Made by a program: the position numbers and the translations under genes. From contig JAUPSS010000005.1 in NCBI GenBank assembly GCA_040285825.1, positions 868,001 through 932,000 on the forward strand: a stretch of DNA of 64,000 nt, read 5' to 3'. The stretch comes from Eukaryota sp. TZLM1-RC (taxonomy: Eukaryota > Metamonada: BaSk clade). The notes beneath the pieces were generated by a model that was not told the origin of the DNA, searched no databases, and saw nothing but the letters and a program-made list of their open reading frames with translations. Shown here one piece after another: positions 11,673 to 21,544 of this stretch. Position 1 is the stretch's first letter; each line of letters begins with the position of its first letter.

Positions 11673-12535
11673 CTTCAACATCCCCTTAAAAAAAAGAAAA
11701 AACAATTCTATTTTGCCAAAACAATCTGTTGAAATTTCTGCTAGTTCTTCTCTTTACAATCATTTCAAAATCATCCAAAAAACGTAAAGCAGTTGGTGCT
11801 AGTGAACCAAAAAGGGAAAATACAAATGGATACAAATTGTATTTTGCATGCTGTAGACTGGCCAATTTGGACAAAGGTTCATTGTATTTTTTGAATTTAA
11901 AATTTTCAGCATTTGAAAGGGGATTATGAATTTCAGAATTAACAAGCCTTTCATTTGAGGCATTACAAGGATCAACAGACATTACATCCAATACAATGAA
12001 GCTTCCATCTAATCCAGGTAATATGACATCACCTCTATTATTCTTATGAAAATCATTTTCAGCATCATACAGATTTGACAACAGAGGTTCCAAGAAGGAT
12101 TCAATTCTATGAGATTTACACATACAATATAACTGGTCTCTTACAGCATCATGAACCTTGCTTCTAAAAAGTAATAAAATGTTTACAATTTAACAAATGA
12201 GTAGTTGTAATTTCTCGAGAACATTTACAAATTAAATTATGAGGTAAATTATCAGGCCAGATAAAGGAACGAAATCTCATATTCAGAGTCCAAGCAGAAT
12301 CGGATAAGAGAGTACCATAAACTTGTGGAATTGTTGTTACTAAGGCAGAAGAAGTACTGTCACACATATCTTGTAAAAGATTTGCAAAAGCGGGATTCTT
12401 TTTTTCTTGGCCAAGCCAAGTCTAACATCAAAATCCAAGCTTTCAAAAATCTTTGACAATTTTTGTTGAAGCTTTTTACAGCAAAACTGTAAATTAAATA
12501 GAGATCGGTTTGGAATTTCTTGAATTGATTGATAT
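11673..12535 (-). mobile_element. RLE-A copy A6: mirrored counterpart of A4
   Basis: Reverse complement of A4 with very few differences: a G/T change in the LAKL/LSKL codons, and A-run length differences near 12,170 and 12,403 that break the frame. It contains the knuckle and the RGDVILPG...LDVMS endonuclease block. Pseudogene. Confidence 0.85.
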
Positions 12536-13310
12536 TTAATTTATTGAATTTGCACACTTGATTAAATTAAATCATAACTAATGGGACGACTATCATTAAA
12601 CCAAGATTTCCTCTACAAAATCTTGATTTGCTTGCTGTCTAGCTAAAGCTTCTCTAATTCGATTGAAAAACCGCGGTAATCTATTAATAATGGCAAATTG
12701 AATCCGTGAACGCCATAAAAAAATATCAAATCTTTTCATTGTTTTTTCTTTCACCATTTTTTTGGAAGTCATCCAAAAAGTTTCTGCTTCAACTGATAAT
12801 CTTCCATTTATCGAAAATGGGAAAGCAATAAAAACCAGCTGTGTATTTCTATCGATATTTGCATCTTCAATTTCTTTATCATATTTTCTATGTTTTTCTT
12901 TTGCTTTAAAATCCAGAGCAGCCACAGGATTAAGTTTTCTTCTGTGAACCAAAGTATCGTTTGCAACATTACATGAGACAAAGTCAACAATAGCTTCAGA
13001 ATTATCAATCCAATCACAGTATACATCACCTCTATCATCAGAACCAAAATTATTCAGAGAAAGTGTTTCTTTCAGCAGGGGCTCTTTGATACACGATATC
13101 CTTGCAGTTTGTGCCATATTGAAAACAGTGTCTCTAACAGCATCATGTAATGAAGAACGATAAGTTATCAATTTAGAGCAATTTAGAGCATGGCGCAAAG
13201 TGAGTTGAGGTGAATTCGAACAAATACATTTTTCTTTTGATAATAATTGGTTAATGGGGATGTTCAAATATAATCTCATTTTTGTTACAAATGCTTCATT
13301 AGTTTTTTTT
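12536..13310 (-). mobile_element. RLE-E copy E2: 3' part, mirrored counterpart of E1
   Basis: Reverse complement of 6,649-7,414: knuckle CICSN...HALNCSK, RGDVYCDW endonuclease block and the TAA stop. One homopolymer change near 12,772 shifts the frame briefly relative to E1. It is bounded by the A6 and A7 fragments exactly as E1 is bounded by A4 and A3. Confidence 0.84.
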
Positions 13311-14251
13311 TTTTTTAAATTTAATTTTATTCTAAACCTATAAATCAACATCTAAAAAATCCATCTCTCCCAAAACAAAAACACTAGATGCAACTCTCTC
13401 ATAGTGAGATCCAAGAGAAAGCAAAGCATCAGAAACCATCTTCAACATCCCTTTAAAAATAAAAAACACAATTCTATTTTGCCAAAACAATCTGTTGAAA
13501 TTTCTGCCAGTTCTTCTCTTTACAATCATTTCAAAATCATCCAAAAAACGTAAAGCAGTTGGTGCAAGTGAACCAAAAAGGGAAAATACAAATGGATACA
13601 AATTGTATTTTGCATGCTGTAGATTGGCCAATTTGGACAAAGGTTCATTGTATTTTTTGAATTTAAAATTTTCAGCATTTGAAAGGGGATTATGAATTTC
13701 AGAATTAACAAGCCTTTCATTTGAGGCATTACAAGGATCAACAGACATTACATCCAATAAAATGAAGCTTCCATCTAATCCAGGTAATATGACATCACCT
13801 CTATTATTCTTATGAAAATCATTTTCAGCATCAAACAGATTTGACAACAAAGGTTCTAAGAAGGATTCAATTCTATGAGATTTACACATACAATATAACT
13901 GGTCTCTTACAGCATCATGAACCTTGCTTCTAAAAGTAATAAAATGTTTACAATTTAACAAATGAGTAGTTGTTATTTCTCGAGAACATTTAAAAATTAA
14001 ATTATGAGGTAAATTATCAGGCCAGATAAAGGAACGAAATCTCATATTCATAGTCCAAGCAGAATCGGATAAAAGAGTACCATAAACTTGTGGAATTGTT
14101 GTTACTAAGGCAGAAGAAGTACTGTCACACATATCTTGTAAAAGATTTGCAAAAGCGGGATTCTTTTTCTTGGCCAAGCCAAGTCTAACATCAAAATCCA
14201 AGCTTTCAAAAATCTTTGACAATTTTTGTTGAAGCTTTTTACAGCAAAACT
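13311..14251 (-). mobile_element. RLE-A copy A7: mirrored counterpart of the A3 3' half
   Basis: Minus-strand RLE-A, open for 294 codons (14,222 to 13,338), from SKIFESLDFDVRLGLAK through knuckle and endonuclease to the natural stop and A-rich tail. The upstream side is cut at 14,251, where RLE-G1 sequence begins. This point is the outer end of the right arm of the large inverted repeat. Confidence 0.86.
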
Positions 14252-14519
14252 TGTTTTTATTTAATTTTAATTTATTTTCAAAACCACAGTCTAAAAGTCA
14301 ATATCTTCAAAACAAGCTTCCACACCATCAAACCTTACAGCAGCAATGTTTTCATAATGGGCACTGACAGACATTAAAGCTTTCGAAATCATTTTAGGAA
14401 TTGATTTGAAAATAGTAAAAACAATACGATTTAGCCACAAGCGACGATCAAAACGCTTATTCATTCTTTTTTTCACAAGATTTTCAAAATCATCAATAAA
14501 ATTCAAAGCAGTTTTTCCA
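14252..14519 (-). mobile_element. RLE-G copy G1, 3' part (interrupted by RLE-B1)
   Basis: Minus-strand 3' coding end of family G: codons for NFIDDFENLVKKRMNKRFDR, then FKSIPKMISKALM, ending with EDIDF and a stop near 14,291, followed by an A-rich tail at 14,252-14,285. The element continues at 17,937 after B1; the joined order matches the uninterrupted copy G2 (29,164-29,707). Confidence 0.85.
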
Positions 14520-17500
14520 GTTTTTTTTCTCCCTCCCTTAGTCAACCCTCTCATATTTCACTTTCTGTCACGGCGTCACAGTCGTACTGTGTCTTTGCCA
14601 AAACGATGCCAGTGACTGACAGTGACTCTGATACTGATTGGAACGCCCAAGCAAAGATTCTACCCATCAGATCAAGCTCATCCCCTTCACTTCTCCACTC
14701 TCCCCACCCTTCAAGCTATGCTCGAAATTCTTCTCAAAAAAATTTGAAAATTTTTAAAAAAGACTTTTTGCCTTTGTGTGATGCCCCTGATATTACGCCT
14801 GAAAAAGTGCAAAAAAGAAGATATACCTGTTCCAAATGTGGCAAGGTTGGTCATAACATAAGAAAATGTCCTGATATTATTATCGAAAAAATGAGACTGA
14901 AAACCAATATTTCTATTGTTAATAGTTTGCAAACGCCATCCGAACTAAATCTTCCTCCTGTTCCCAATGTTTCTGCTGATGATGTTAATTATGATTTAAA
15001 TATTGGTCAAACTCATTTACCAAAAACTGTTGCTCCTGATCCTACGGATAATGTCTTGAAACATAGTTGTCCTTTTTGCAAAGAGTTCCTCTCTAATTCT
15101 TCTAATGGTCGCCCTCTATTGTTTTGTTATGACTGTCAAACAAGTGATTCTCTTCGTACACCTGTTAAAATTCCTGTAGAGGTGAGTCCTGCCAGTTCTG
15201 TTCCTTTGTCAATGGAAATGCGTTCTTTTTCTTCGCAATTGAAATTAAACAAATGGAACATAACAAGATTTTGGAAATTCTTTGCCAAAAAGAATAAGAA
15301 GAAAATTAATTACAAACCAAAACAGGGAAAAGCTAATTCATCTTTTCAGGCAAGAATATTGTTTTTGAGAGGTAGATATGGAAGCGGATTAAAAAATATT
15401 TTTTCGGGAAAACTGGCTGATACCAATCTCGAAACTGTTGAAAAATTGAAATCCCTCCATCCAACTGAACATTTTTGCCCCAGTAAGCCTTCTATTTGTC
15501 AATATTGGCTCGAAAATCCATTTCAGGCTCAAGAAGTATTGAATGCCGTTGCTAAATTACCAAAAGGAAAAGCTGCTGGTCCTTCAGGCATTTCCTTTGA
15601 TTTGTTAAAAACTGCCTGTAACAATGCTCCTGAAATTGTTGAGGATCTTGCTTCCTATTTTCAAAATTTAATGTGTTTAAATTATGTTCCTCCGCCTGAA
15701 TTGACTGCTGCCCGTTTAGTTGCTTTAGTTAAACCTGGTAAAGGTGACAAACCTGATGGAGTTAGACCAATTGCCATTGGAGAGTCATTAACCAGATTGC
15801 TTTCTTCGCTTATTTTTAACAGAATTTCTACTAAAGCAAGGGACTATTTGAAGCCTTTCCAATTTGGTATAAAAACTGTTGAAGGTGCTTCTGTTGCTTC
15901 AATGACTTCAGATGTTTTTTTCAATAGTCAACATCATCAATATATTTTCAATTTGGATTTCAAAAATGCTTTCAATTCTGTGAAACGTGATTGTATTTTT
16001 GATGTGCTTCTTCATGATTTTCCTGAACTTTCTGCATATTTTTATTTATTTTATGGAAAAAAATCAGACTTAATTTTTGACTCCTTTACCCTTGAATCTT
16101 CTTCTGGTGTGAAACAAGGTGATCCTCTTGGCCCTTTGCTGTTTTGTTTGGCTATTCATAATATTATGAAAATGACACAACAAGATTTCCCTGATTTGCG
16201 TATTGTTGCCTATATGGATGACATTTCTATTATTGGTTCTTTTGAAAGCATTTCTAGGGTTTCTGAAGACATTGCGGCGAAATACAAAGAAATTGGTCTA
16301 GCTTTGAACCCATCTAAATGTCTCTTGATTGGTAGAGAAAAACAATATTTGATGATTGGTGGAGCTCAGATACCTTTTATCAATTATGACCAACAAGCTT
16401 TTAAGTTTCTTGGATGTTGGCTTGGCAATTTGGATGAAATTTATTCCCAGTTAAACAATTTATTGGAGAAGTTTGACAAGGATCTTAGTTTTATTGCTGA
16501 ATGTGACATTGAGAAACACATCAAATTTTTTTATTTTAAAAATTTGTTATTCTGGAAAATTCACTCATATTTTAAGGTCAACTCCCCTTCGGTATCTCTC
16601 AATTTTTGCAGATCTTTTAACAAACTTCGAGTCAAATTTTTTTCTTCTTTATTAGAAGTAAATGAATCTTTAATTCGAAGTCATGTATTTTGTTCAGCAG
16701 ATTTGGGTGGAATTGGATTCACCAAATCTTCGATTCTGTGTAAAGCAGCATTTTTGGGAGGTGGTAAAAATTTTGTTTTTGAATTTTTCCAAAGGTTCCC
16801 TTTTGATGTTCATCTGATCAATGGTGAATCAAATTTTTACTTGAATCAACTGCAATTTGAATTAGAAAATTTGCCTAGTGATATCTGGATTCAGTGTTTT
16901 CCTCAAAATGTTCAAGAAATTCCCACTCGATCACTTCCAAATTCACGTTTTTGCTTGAAAAAGCTTCAGCACCATCTGGTTAAATTATATGAAGGCTTGG
17001 ATTATGAAGTAAGACTTGGCTTGGCCAAAACTAAAAATCCCGCTTTCGGTAATTTTTTAAAGGATATTCGTGATAGTTCTGCTGCTGCTTTAGTAACTCA
17101 AGTTCCCTCTGTTTATGGACTTTTGTTAAAAGACCATGAATGGCTTCTAAACATGCGTTTTCGTTGTTTTTTGTGGCCAAACAATTTGCCCAATCATTTA
17201 ACTTGTAAATGTGGTAAACCTCTTTTGTTTACTCATCTTTTGAACTGTAAACATTTCATTACGTTTAGAAGCAAAGTGCATAATAACGTCAGGGACCAAA
17301 TTTATGTAATGTGCAAATCATATCGTGTAGATTCCTTTTTAGAACCGCTGTTATCAAAATTAATTCTTGATGATCCCAATATTGATAGTACGCGTTACAA
17401 CAGAGCTTCTATGGGTCTGACTAGAGGTGATCTAGTTGTTCCTGGTTTAAATGGTAGTTTTACTATTTTGGACGCCATGTCTATTGACCCTTGTAATTCC

Positions 17501-17936
17501 TCTAACGAACATTTCATTAACTCGGATGTAAATAATCCTCTTCTTGCAGGCGAAAAATATAAAATTGCTAAATATGCGAAACCCATTTCCTCGGTTAATG
17601 AAAATTCTCATGCCCAATATAATTTATGTCCATTTGTTTTTTCTTTGCTTGGATCTCTAGGTAAGGCTGCTATGGCTTTCCTTGAGGATTTTGTTGTAGT
17701 TGTAAAGGAAAGAACTGGAAGAATTTTCAATCGTGTTTACTGGAAAAACAGGATTGTATTTTCTATTTTTAAGGGAATGGTAACACTAATTTCTGATTCA
17801 CTATCTTCTTTTGGGAAATTTTCTGAATCTTTAGCGATTAATTGTTTTGATGTAGGGGAGGCAGGTTTTAAGGATGTGGAGTTTTAATTGTGTATTTCAT
17901 ATTTGTTGTGGAATAAAAATAAATATCTTAAAAAAA
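14520..17936 (+). mobile_element. RLE-B copy B1: near-full-length restriction-like-endonuclease non-LTR retrotransposon
   Basis: The element is about 3.4 kb. It starts with a T-rich 5' end (TTTTTTTTCTCCCTCCCTT) shared with copy B2 and ends in AATAAAAATAAATATCTTAAAAAAA. It is inserted in RLE-G1 and flanked by the 10-mer AGTTTTTCCA at 14,510-14,519 and 17,937-17,946. It has an 86-bp 5' UTR and one long ORF, listed separately. This is the only copy in the window that looks potentially full-length. Confidence 0.92.
14606..17887 (+). CDS. RLE-B1 polyprotein: zinc knuckles, reverse transcriptase, restriction-like endonuclease
   Basis: A 1,093-residue ORF. A CCHC knuckle lies at residues 75-88 (C75, C78, H83, C88) and a C4 zinc site at 155-177 (CPFC...CYDC). 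The reverse transcriptase spans about 310-640, with FNLDFKNAF near 450, SGVKQGDPLGPLLFC near 510 and YMDD at 536-539. The C-terminal half has GGGKNFVFEF, then a C-x-C...H-x4-C knuckle near 866 and an endonuclease block TRGDLVVPG...ILDAMS near 938-955. By analogy with R2/R4-type elements the protein binds its RNA, nicks target DNA and primes reverse transcription there. About residues 642-660 are read out of frame relative to sister families, which have KICYSGKFTHILRS there. Two opposite indels restore the frame, so activity is doubtful. The start is the first ATG, conserved in B2. Confidence 0.93.
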   Translation: MPVTDSDSDTDWNAQAKILPIRSSSSPSLLHSPHPSSYARNSSQKNLKIFKKDFLPLCDAPDITPEKVQKRRYTCSKCGKVGHNIRKCPDIIIEKMRLKTNISIVNSLQTPSELNLPPVPNVSADDVNYDLNIGQTHLPKTVAPDPTDNVLKHSCPFCKEFLSNSSNGRPLLFCYDCQTSDSLRTPVKIPVEVSPASSVPLSMEMRSFSSQLKLNKWNITRFWKFFAKKNKKKINYKPKQGKANSSFQARILFLRGRYGSGLKNIFSGKLADTNLETVEKLKSLHPTEHFCPSKPSICQYWLENPFQAQEVLNAVAKLPKGKAAGPSGISFDLLKTACNNAPEIVEDLASYFQNLMCLNYVPPPELTAARLVALVKPGKGDKPDGVRPIAIGESLTRLLSSLIFNRISTKARDYLKPFQFGIKTVEGASVASMTSDVFFNSQHHQYIFNLDFKNAFNSVKRDCIFDVLLHDFPELSAYFYLFYGKKSDLIFDSFTLESSSGVKQGDPLGPLLFCLAIHNIMKMTQQDFPDLRIVAYMDDISIIGSFESISRVSEDIAAKYKEIGLALNPSKCLLIGREKQYLMIGGAQIPFINYDQQAFKFLGCWLGNLDEIYSQLNNLLEKFDKDLSFIAECDIEKHIKFFYFKNLLFWKIHSYFKVNSPSVSLNFCRSFNKLRVKFFSSLLEVNESLIRSHVFCSADLGGIGFTKSSILCKAAFLGGGKNFVFEFFQRFPFDVHLINGESNFYLNQLQFELENLPSDIWIQCFPQNVQEIPTRSLPNSRFCLKKLQHHLVKLYEGLDYEVRLGLAKTKNPAFGNFLKDIRDSSAAALVTQVPSVYGLLLKDHEWLLNMRFRCFLWPNNLPNHLTCKCGKPLLFTHLLNCKHFITFRSKVHNNVRDQIYVMCKSYRVDSFLEPLLSKLILDDPNIDSTRYNRASMGLTRGDLVVPGLNGSFTILDAMSIDPCNSSNEHFINSDVNNPLLAGEKYKIAKYAKPISSVNENSHAQYNLCPFVFSLLGSLGKAAMAFLEDFVVVVKERTGRIFNRVYWKNRIVFSIFKGMVTLISDSLSSFGKFSESLAINCFDVGEAGFKDVEF

Positions 17937-18672
17937 AGTTTTTCCAAGACGACCATACAACGATATAGCAAATGGGCAAATTTGGTAATCTACATGGCGA
18001 ACATGTTTCAATTCTTTTAAAGGATTTGCATACTTTTTCCGTTTGTACAATTCGGAGTCATCAAGGGGGGATACTTCGGATTGAGCATTTTTCAAGGCAT
18101 TTTTCTTGCAAACATCCACTGTTACGACATCAACAACATTCATGACATCATCAAACGAGGGCACAACAACATCAGCACGTCGTTTTCCATATTCTGAATC
18201 TCTTACGCTTTCATTTATATCAAGAGACCTCAACAAAGGTTCTACAAAAGATTCAATATGATAGGAATTACACATTGCATGGATTTGATCTCTGACTGCA
18301 TCATGCAACGTAGAACGATAGGAAATATATCTATTACAATTAAATAAATGTGATAATGTCAAACCAGCTCCACATTTACAAAACAAATCATTGGGCAAAT
18401 TACAAGGCCATAAATAACAACGCATTCTCATAGCAGTGGTCCATTGGTCGTCATTCAAAAATAGACCATAAATCTGGGGAATTTGATTTATCAAAACTGC
18501 AGATGAACTGTCCTTCAAATCAATCAAAAAATTGGCAAAAGCAGGATTTTCTTTCTTAGCCGTGCTAAGTCGAACAATAAAATCCTTGTTTTCAAAAGAT
18601 GTCGTTGGAGCTTTTTCAACGCAAATTTTAATGAATATAAACTTCTGTCTGGAATTTCTTGAATGGATACAC
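17937..18672 (-). mobile_element. RLE-G copy G1, 5' part
   Basis: Minus-strand continuation of G1 after the B1 insertion. It holds the SIQEIPDR-like block at its upstream end (18,640-18,672), a region with IPQIYGLFLNDDQWTTAMRM (about 18,450), a knuckle CKCGAG...HLFNCNR (about 18,370) and the endonuclease RRADVVVPS...DVVTVD (about 18,150). It is open from 18,527 to 17,937. The upstream end is truncated and faces an RLE-C-like tail on the other strand. Confidence 0.83.
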
Positions 18673-18850
18673 TTTCTGGTTAAATAGAATTGTTTTATGT
18701 ATTTTCATGTCTATTCCAACAATAATTTCTAAAGCTCTTTTAGCTATTGGTATAGAATATGAACGAAAGGCTGTGAGTAGATTTAGTAATAGTGATGCTT
18801 GTTTGGAGGATATTGAACATTAGACAGTATTTTATATCAACAAAAATACT
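18673..18850 (+). mobile_element. RLE-C-like 3' tail fragment
   Basis: About 150 bp matching the RLE-C 3' coding end (FWLNRIVLCIF-like, SIPTIISKALLAIG, SDACLEDIEH), with a TAG stop near 18,822. It is more diverged from C1/C2 than they are from each other. Confidence 0.75.
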
Positions 18851-18894
18851 TGAAAAATGAATTCACTTGTGAAGTAGGTAATTGTTTGCACATT

Positions 18895-18973
18895 TGTTGC
18901 CGCCCTAAGGCTTATATAATATGAATTGAAAACAGATCAGACTTCTCTTTACTACAATAGACTTTAGGCAACA
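18895..18973 (+). repeat. 79-bp LTR of a Ty3/gypsy element (copy 1, 5' LTR)
   Basis: Begins TGTTGCC and ends GGCAACA, a perfect 7-bp terminal inverted repeat with TG...CA ends. It contains a TATA box (TATATAAT, 18,913-18,920). A second 79-bp copy lies at 60,938-61,016. Sequence outside the TGTTG start is unrelated in the two copies, which fixes the left boundary. Both LTRs are followed by ATAATTATTGGCC. Confidence 0.8.
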
Positions 18974-20450
18974 ATAATTATTGGCCATTTCAAAGTGAAA
19001 AGGTATACCAAAACTCCAGCACTTTACTAGTAAACATCCCCAAAAACCTTTACAGCATGTCAGACATCTTTCAGCAAGATATCTCTAACCCCAATTCCTC
19101 ACCTAACATGCAGCAACAGGAAGCAGCGACACACACACATATACATAACAAAGAGCGTAACGAGGTAACGGACCCGGGTCACACCTCCCCCTCCCTAAAA
19201 GTGAAAGATGAAAGCGTGGACGAGGTCCCTCCATCTTCAGCAATGGAAAGGGTAACGAGAACGGACCCGGCTCTCTCTCCCCTCCCAATTGTAGAACCTG
19301 TCTCAAAAGGAACGGATGGAAGTCCCACCTTAGACACGGCTTCCCCATTAGGAGAATATGAAAAAATTCAATCTCATTTAGATGAAATGGAGGGAGGAGA
19401 CGACTCTTCCGAGGGGTTCTACAAGTTATTGAAAGAGGATGCGGAAGCTTACCTCAAACCAACAGATTTCTGTTTGTTCGAGCAGCTTCCTCCTCTGTGC
19501 AGTTACATTCATAACAGAGACAGAAACGGGGGTAATTTTTAATACCTTTTGGAGATACCCAAAAGGTATTAAAAATCACCCTCAACGAAAGGAATGAGCT
19601 CATAAAGGCTCTTGATAAATTGAGCAGAGAGACGTTCGGGCGTAACGCAGAGCGCCGTCCCTGAATCTCTGGTATGGACAAGAGAATGAACAAAATGATG
19701 TGCCTTCCCATCAAGGATAGACTGGATTCGAAGGCCTCCTTCCTAGACCAACATGGCAGGAGAATAAGGTTTCTCTCCATCGAGCAGAGAAGTAGGACCG
19801 ACTCGGAAGACATCCTACAATTCAAATTGCCTGCCTGGTTTGATCTTATCTGTGATACGGAAATCCATAACTACACGGAGCTGACAGAGGGTGCTCCCAC
19901 ATATTTTAGGGAACTCATGGAGCAGGAGAATAATAGGGAACAAGACAAGCTTGAAATAGTAATACCCTGGTTCGATGCAGACGCTCTGAATAAGATTCAT
20001 AGGGAACAATCGGCCGTATCCGCGTATAGCAACTACATCCTAACAACTACATCCAACAACATGGTAACTCGTTCACGAAACAACGAGAGTTTAAACAATG
20101 GGTAACAGGAGATCCATCCACATTTTTCCACCTTCCCCAATTGCCTGTTGTAGCTCCTATAATTTCTGAAAAAGCCAACCAATACAGGTCTGCTATATCG
20201 AAAGCATACCCGAACACGTTCCAACAGTGAACGTCCCGGAACCTGTAACAAGAGAAGACTCAGCACCTCAGGAAGAACCAACTTCCTCCCAACCCATGGA
20301 AAGAGAAATTGCAAAAGACATAGAGTTACACGGTGCAGTCGTTGGAAAAAACGGCTCCTTCTCAACCCTCAGTAAGAAACTCTTCTTCCAATAGACCTAT
20401 GCGTATTGAGGACCTACAATCCTCAAGGAGAGCTATTGACATGAGCATAG
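18974..20450 (+). pseudogene. Ty3/gypsy gag pseudogene (copy 1)
   Basis: A leader of about 80 bp, then a gag homologous to the intact copy at 61,094-62,665. It opens at ATG 19,057 and reads 161 codons to a TAA near 19,540. It resumes in other frames at 19,560-19,660, 19,674-20,105 and beyond, so several frameshifts and stops have accumulated. The RTDPAPSP repeat block of the intact copy is reduced to one unit (RTDPALSP). Similarity ends near 20,430, where a minus-strand gag of another element begins. Confidence 0.85.
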
Positions 20451-21260
20451 TTAGTAGCCTTCATAGACAGATTGATCCACGTTCAGGGGTTCAGGGCGTA
20501 TTCCACTTAAGAATCTTCTTACTAGGGCTTCATCATTCTGGAGGGAAGGTACTTTGCGAGCTACCTTCATAAAATCTCGGGTGTATCGGGTAATAGCTTC
20601 ATCGGCATCACGGCAATTCAGGGGCAAGGATACACGGTTAAACATCTGATACGCTTTAGCGGTATCTACAACGGGCGTACAGGACAATAGGTATTTCAGG
20701 ATCTTCTTAGGCTTCTTTGGAGAGATCTGGTGGATAACAAGAAAAGTATCCAAAACTTCTGGGGCAATACATCTAAGAATGTAAGGTAATAACAGGGATT
20801 TGAGGTCATCAGGGTCTTGGGCTCCTACAAGACGTAACAGGTCGGGTTTCTCTTCATCAGAAACATCAGAGTTATCAGAGTACAAGAGAGGAACTTCTTC
20901 ATCTTCTTCCTCTTGGTCATCAGAGCTATCTTCAGCCAAGGCATCATGGAGATTGAAACAAATCTCTTCAGGGTTGACTTCTTCTTCAGCTTCTTCAGCT
21001 GGTTCAGGGGCGGAATTTCGGGAACTTCTTCTAGAGTTCTGGTAATTAGTGAGAGCGGGTTCAGGTCTCATCATGAACATACGGACGGCAAAGTCTCGCA
21101 TCTCGTCGACGAAGCGTGTGCAAGAGCAGCGGTCAGCACTTCGGAGAATTATGGCAACTCGGCCAGAATTACTCATTGGGGCCTCAGTAATTACTGTGGG
21201 GTTTGCATGCATCAGTTTCCTTGTACAAACGGGTAACAAACAGAAACAGGGGTTTATCAC
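20451..21260 (-). CDS. Gag-like ORF of a second LTR retrotransposon (fragment)
   Basis: An open frame of 269 residues. The N-terminal part is low complexity; residues about 95-140 form an acidic stretch (EEEVNPEE, SSDDQEEEDEE). The C-terminal part (about 160-265) looks like a retrotransposon gag capsid domain: an LLPYILRCIAPEVLDTFL helix, RDADEAITRYTRDFMKVARK and ALVRRFLSGIRPEPL, with the RF--G---P pattern typical of Ty3/gypsy gag. The product would be a particle coat protein. There is no zinc knuckle, and the ORF ends at a junction, so it is probably truncated. The real start may be MSNSGR at residue 29. Confidence 0.65.
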   Translation of the reverse strand: MINPCFCLLPVCTRKLMHANPTVITEAPMSNSGRVAIILRSADRCSCTRFVDEMRDFAVRMFMMRPEPALTNYQNSRRSSRNSAPEPAEEAEEEVNPEEICFNLHDALAEDSSDDQEEEDEEVPLLYSDNSDVSDEEKPDLLRLVGAQDPDDLKSLLLPYILRCIAPEVLDTFLVIHQISPKKPKKILKYLLSCTPVVDTAKAYQMFNRVSLPLNCRDADEAITRYTRDFMKVARKVPSLQNDEALVRRFLSGIRPEPLNVDQSVYEGY

Positions 21261-21261
21261 A

Positions 21262-21544
21262 AGGAATAGGAATAATCAGAAAGAAGAATTTCTCTCTGCA
21301 GATAAACTTGTGATGACGTGTCATCACGTGATACTGTAACTTATAAATAACTATAAACTACATTGGCTATGAGCCTACATTTTAGTAGAATTTATTATCA
21401 GTTGGGATGTAAATACATTAGTAGACCAATTTCCGTAATCAATAAAATCTATTAATAGTTTCTTTAAGCATTGAAGAACGTCTCTATGTTTACGTTCTAC
21501 AAGTCCATTACTTTTTGAATAGTAGGGAATTGAGTTACTCATCT
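21262..21544. other. Noncoding gap with a near-palindrome
   Basis: No coding similarity seen. It holds a near-perfect palindrome TGATGACGTGTCATCA (about 21,311-21,326) and an AT-rich stretch. It might be regulatory sequence of the neighbouring LTR elements, but nothing proves it. Confidence 0.35.

Larger units (their letters stand above)
11203..14250 (-). repeat. Right arm of the ~3.05-kb inverted repeat
   Basis: Counterpart of 5,703-8,750; the junctions occur in the same order in reverse. The arm ends inside RLE-A at both outer ends, so the boundary is not an element end. Confidence 0.85.

Noticed and set aside
14606-17887. YMDD reverse transcriptases as group II intron maturases or telomerase
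   Set aside because: No maturase or telomerase domains; C-terminal C-x-C...H-x4-C plus R-x-D...D endonuclease and TSDs identify non-LTR retrotransposons.
21311-21326. Near-palindrome TGATGACGTGTCATCA as a CRE-like enhancer
   Set aside because: One short site with a mismatch in decayed DNA; no supporting context.
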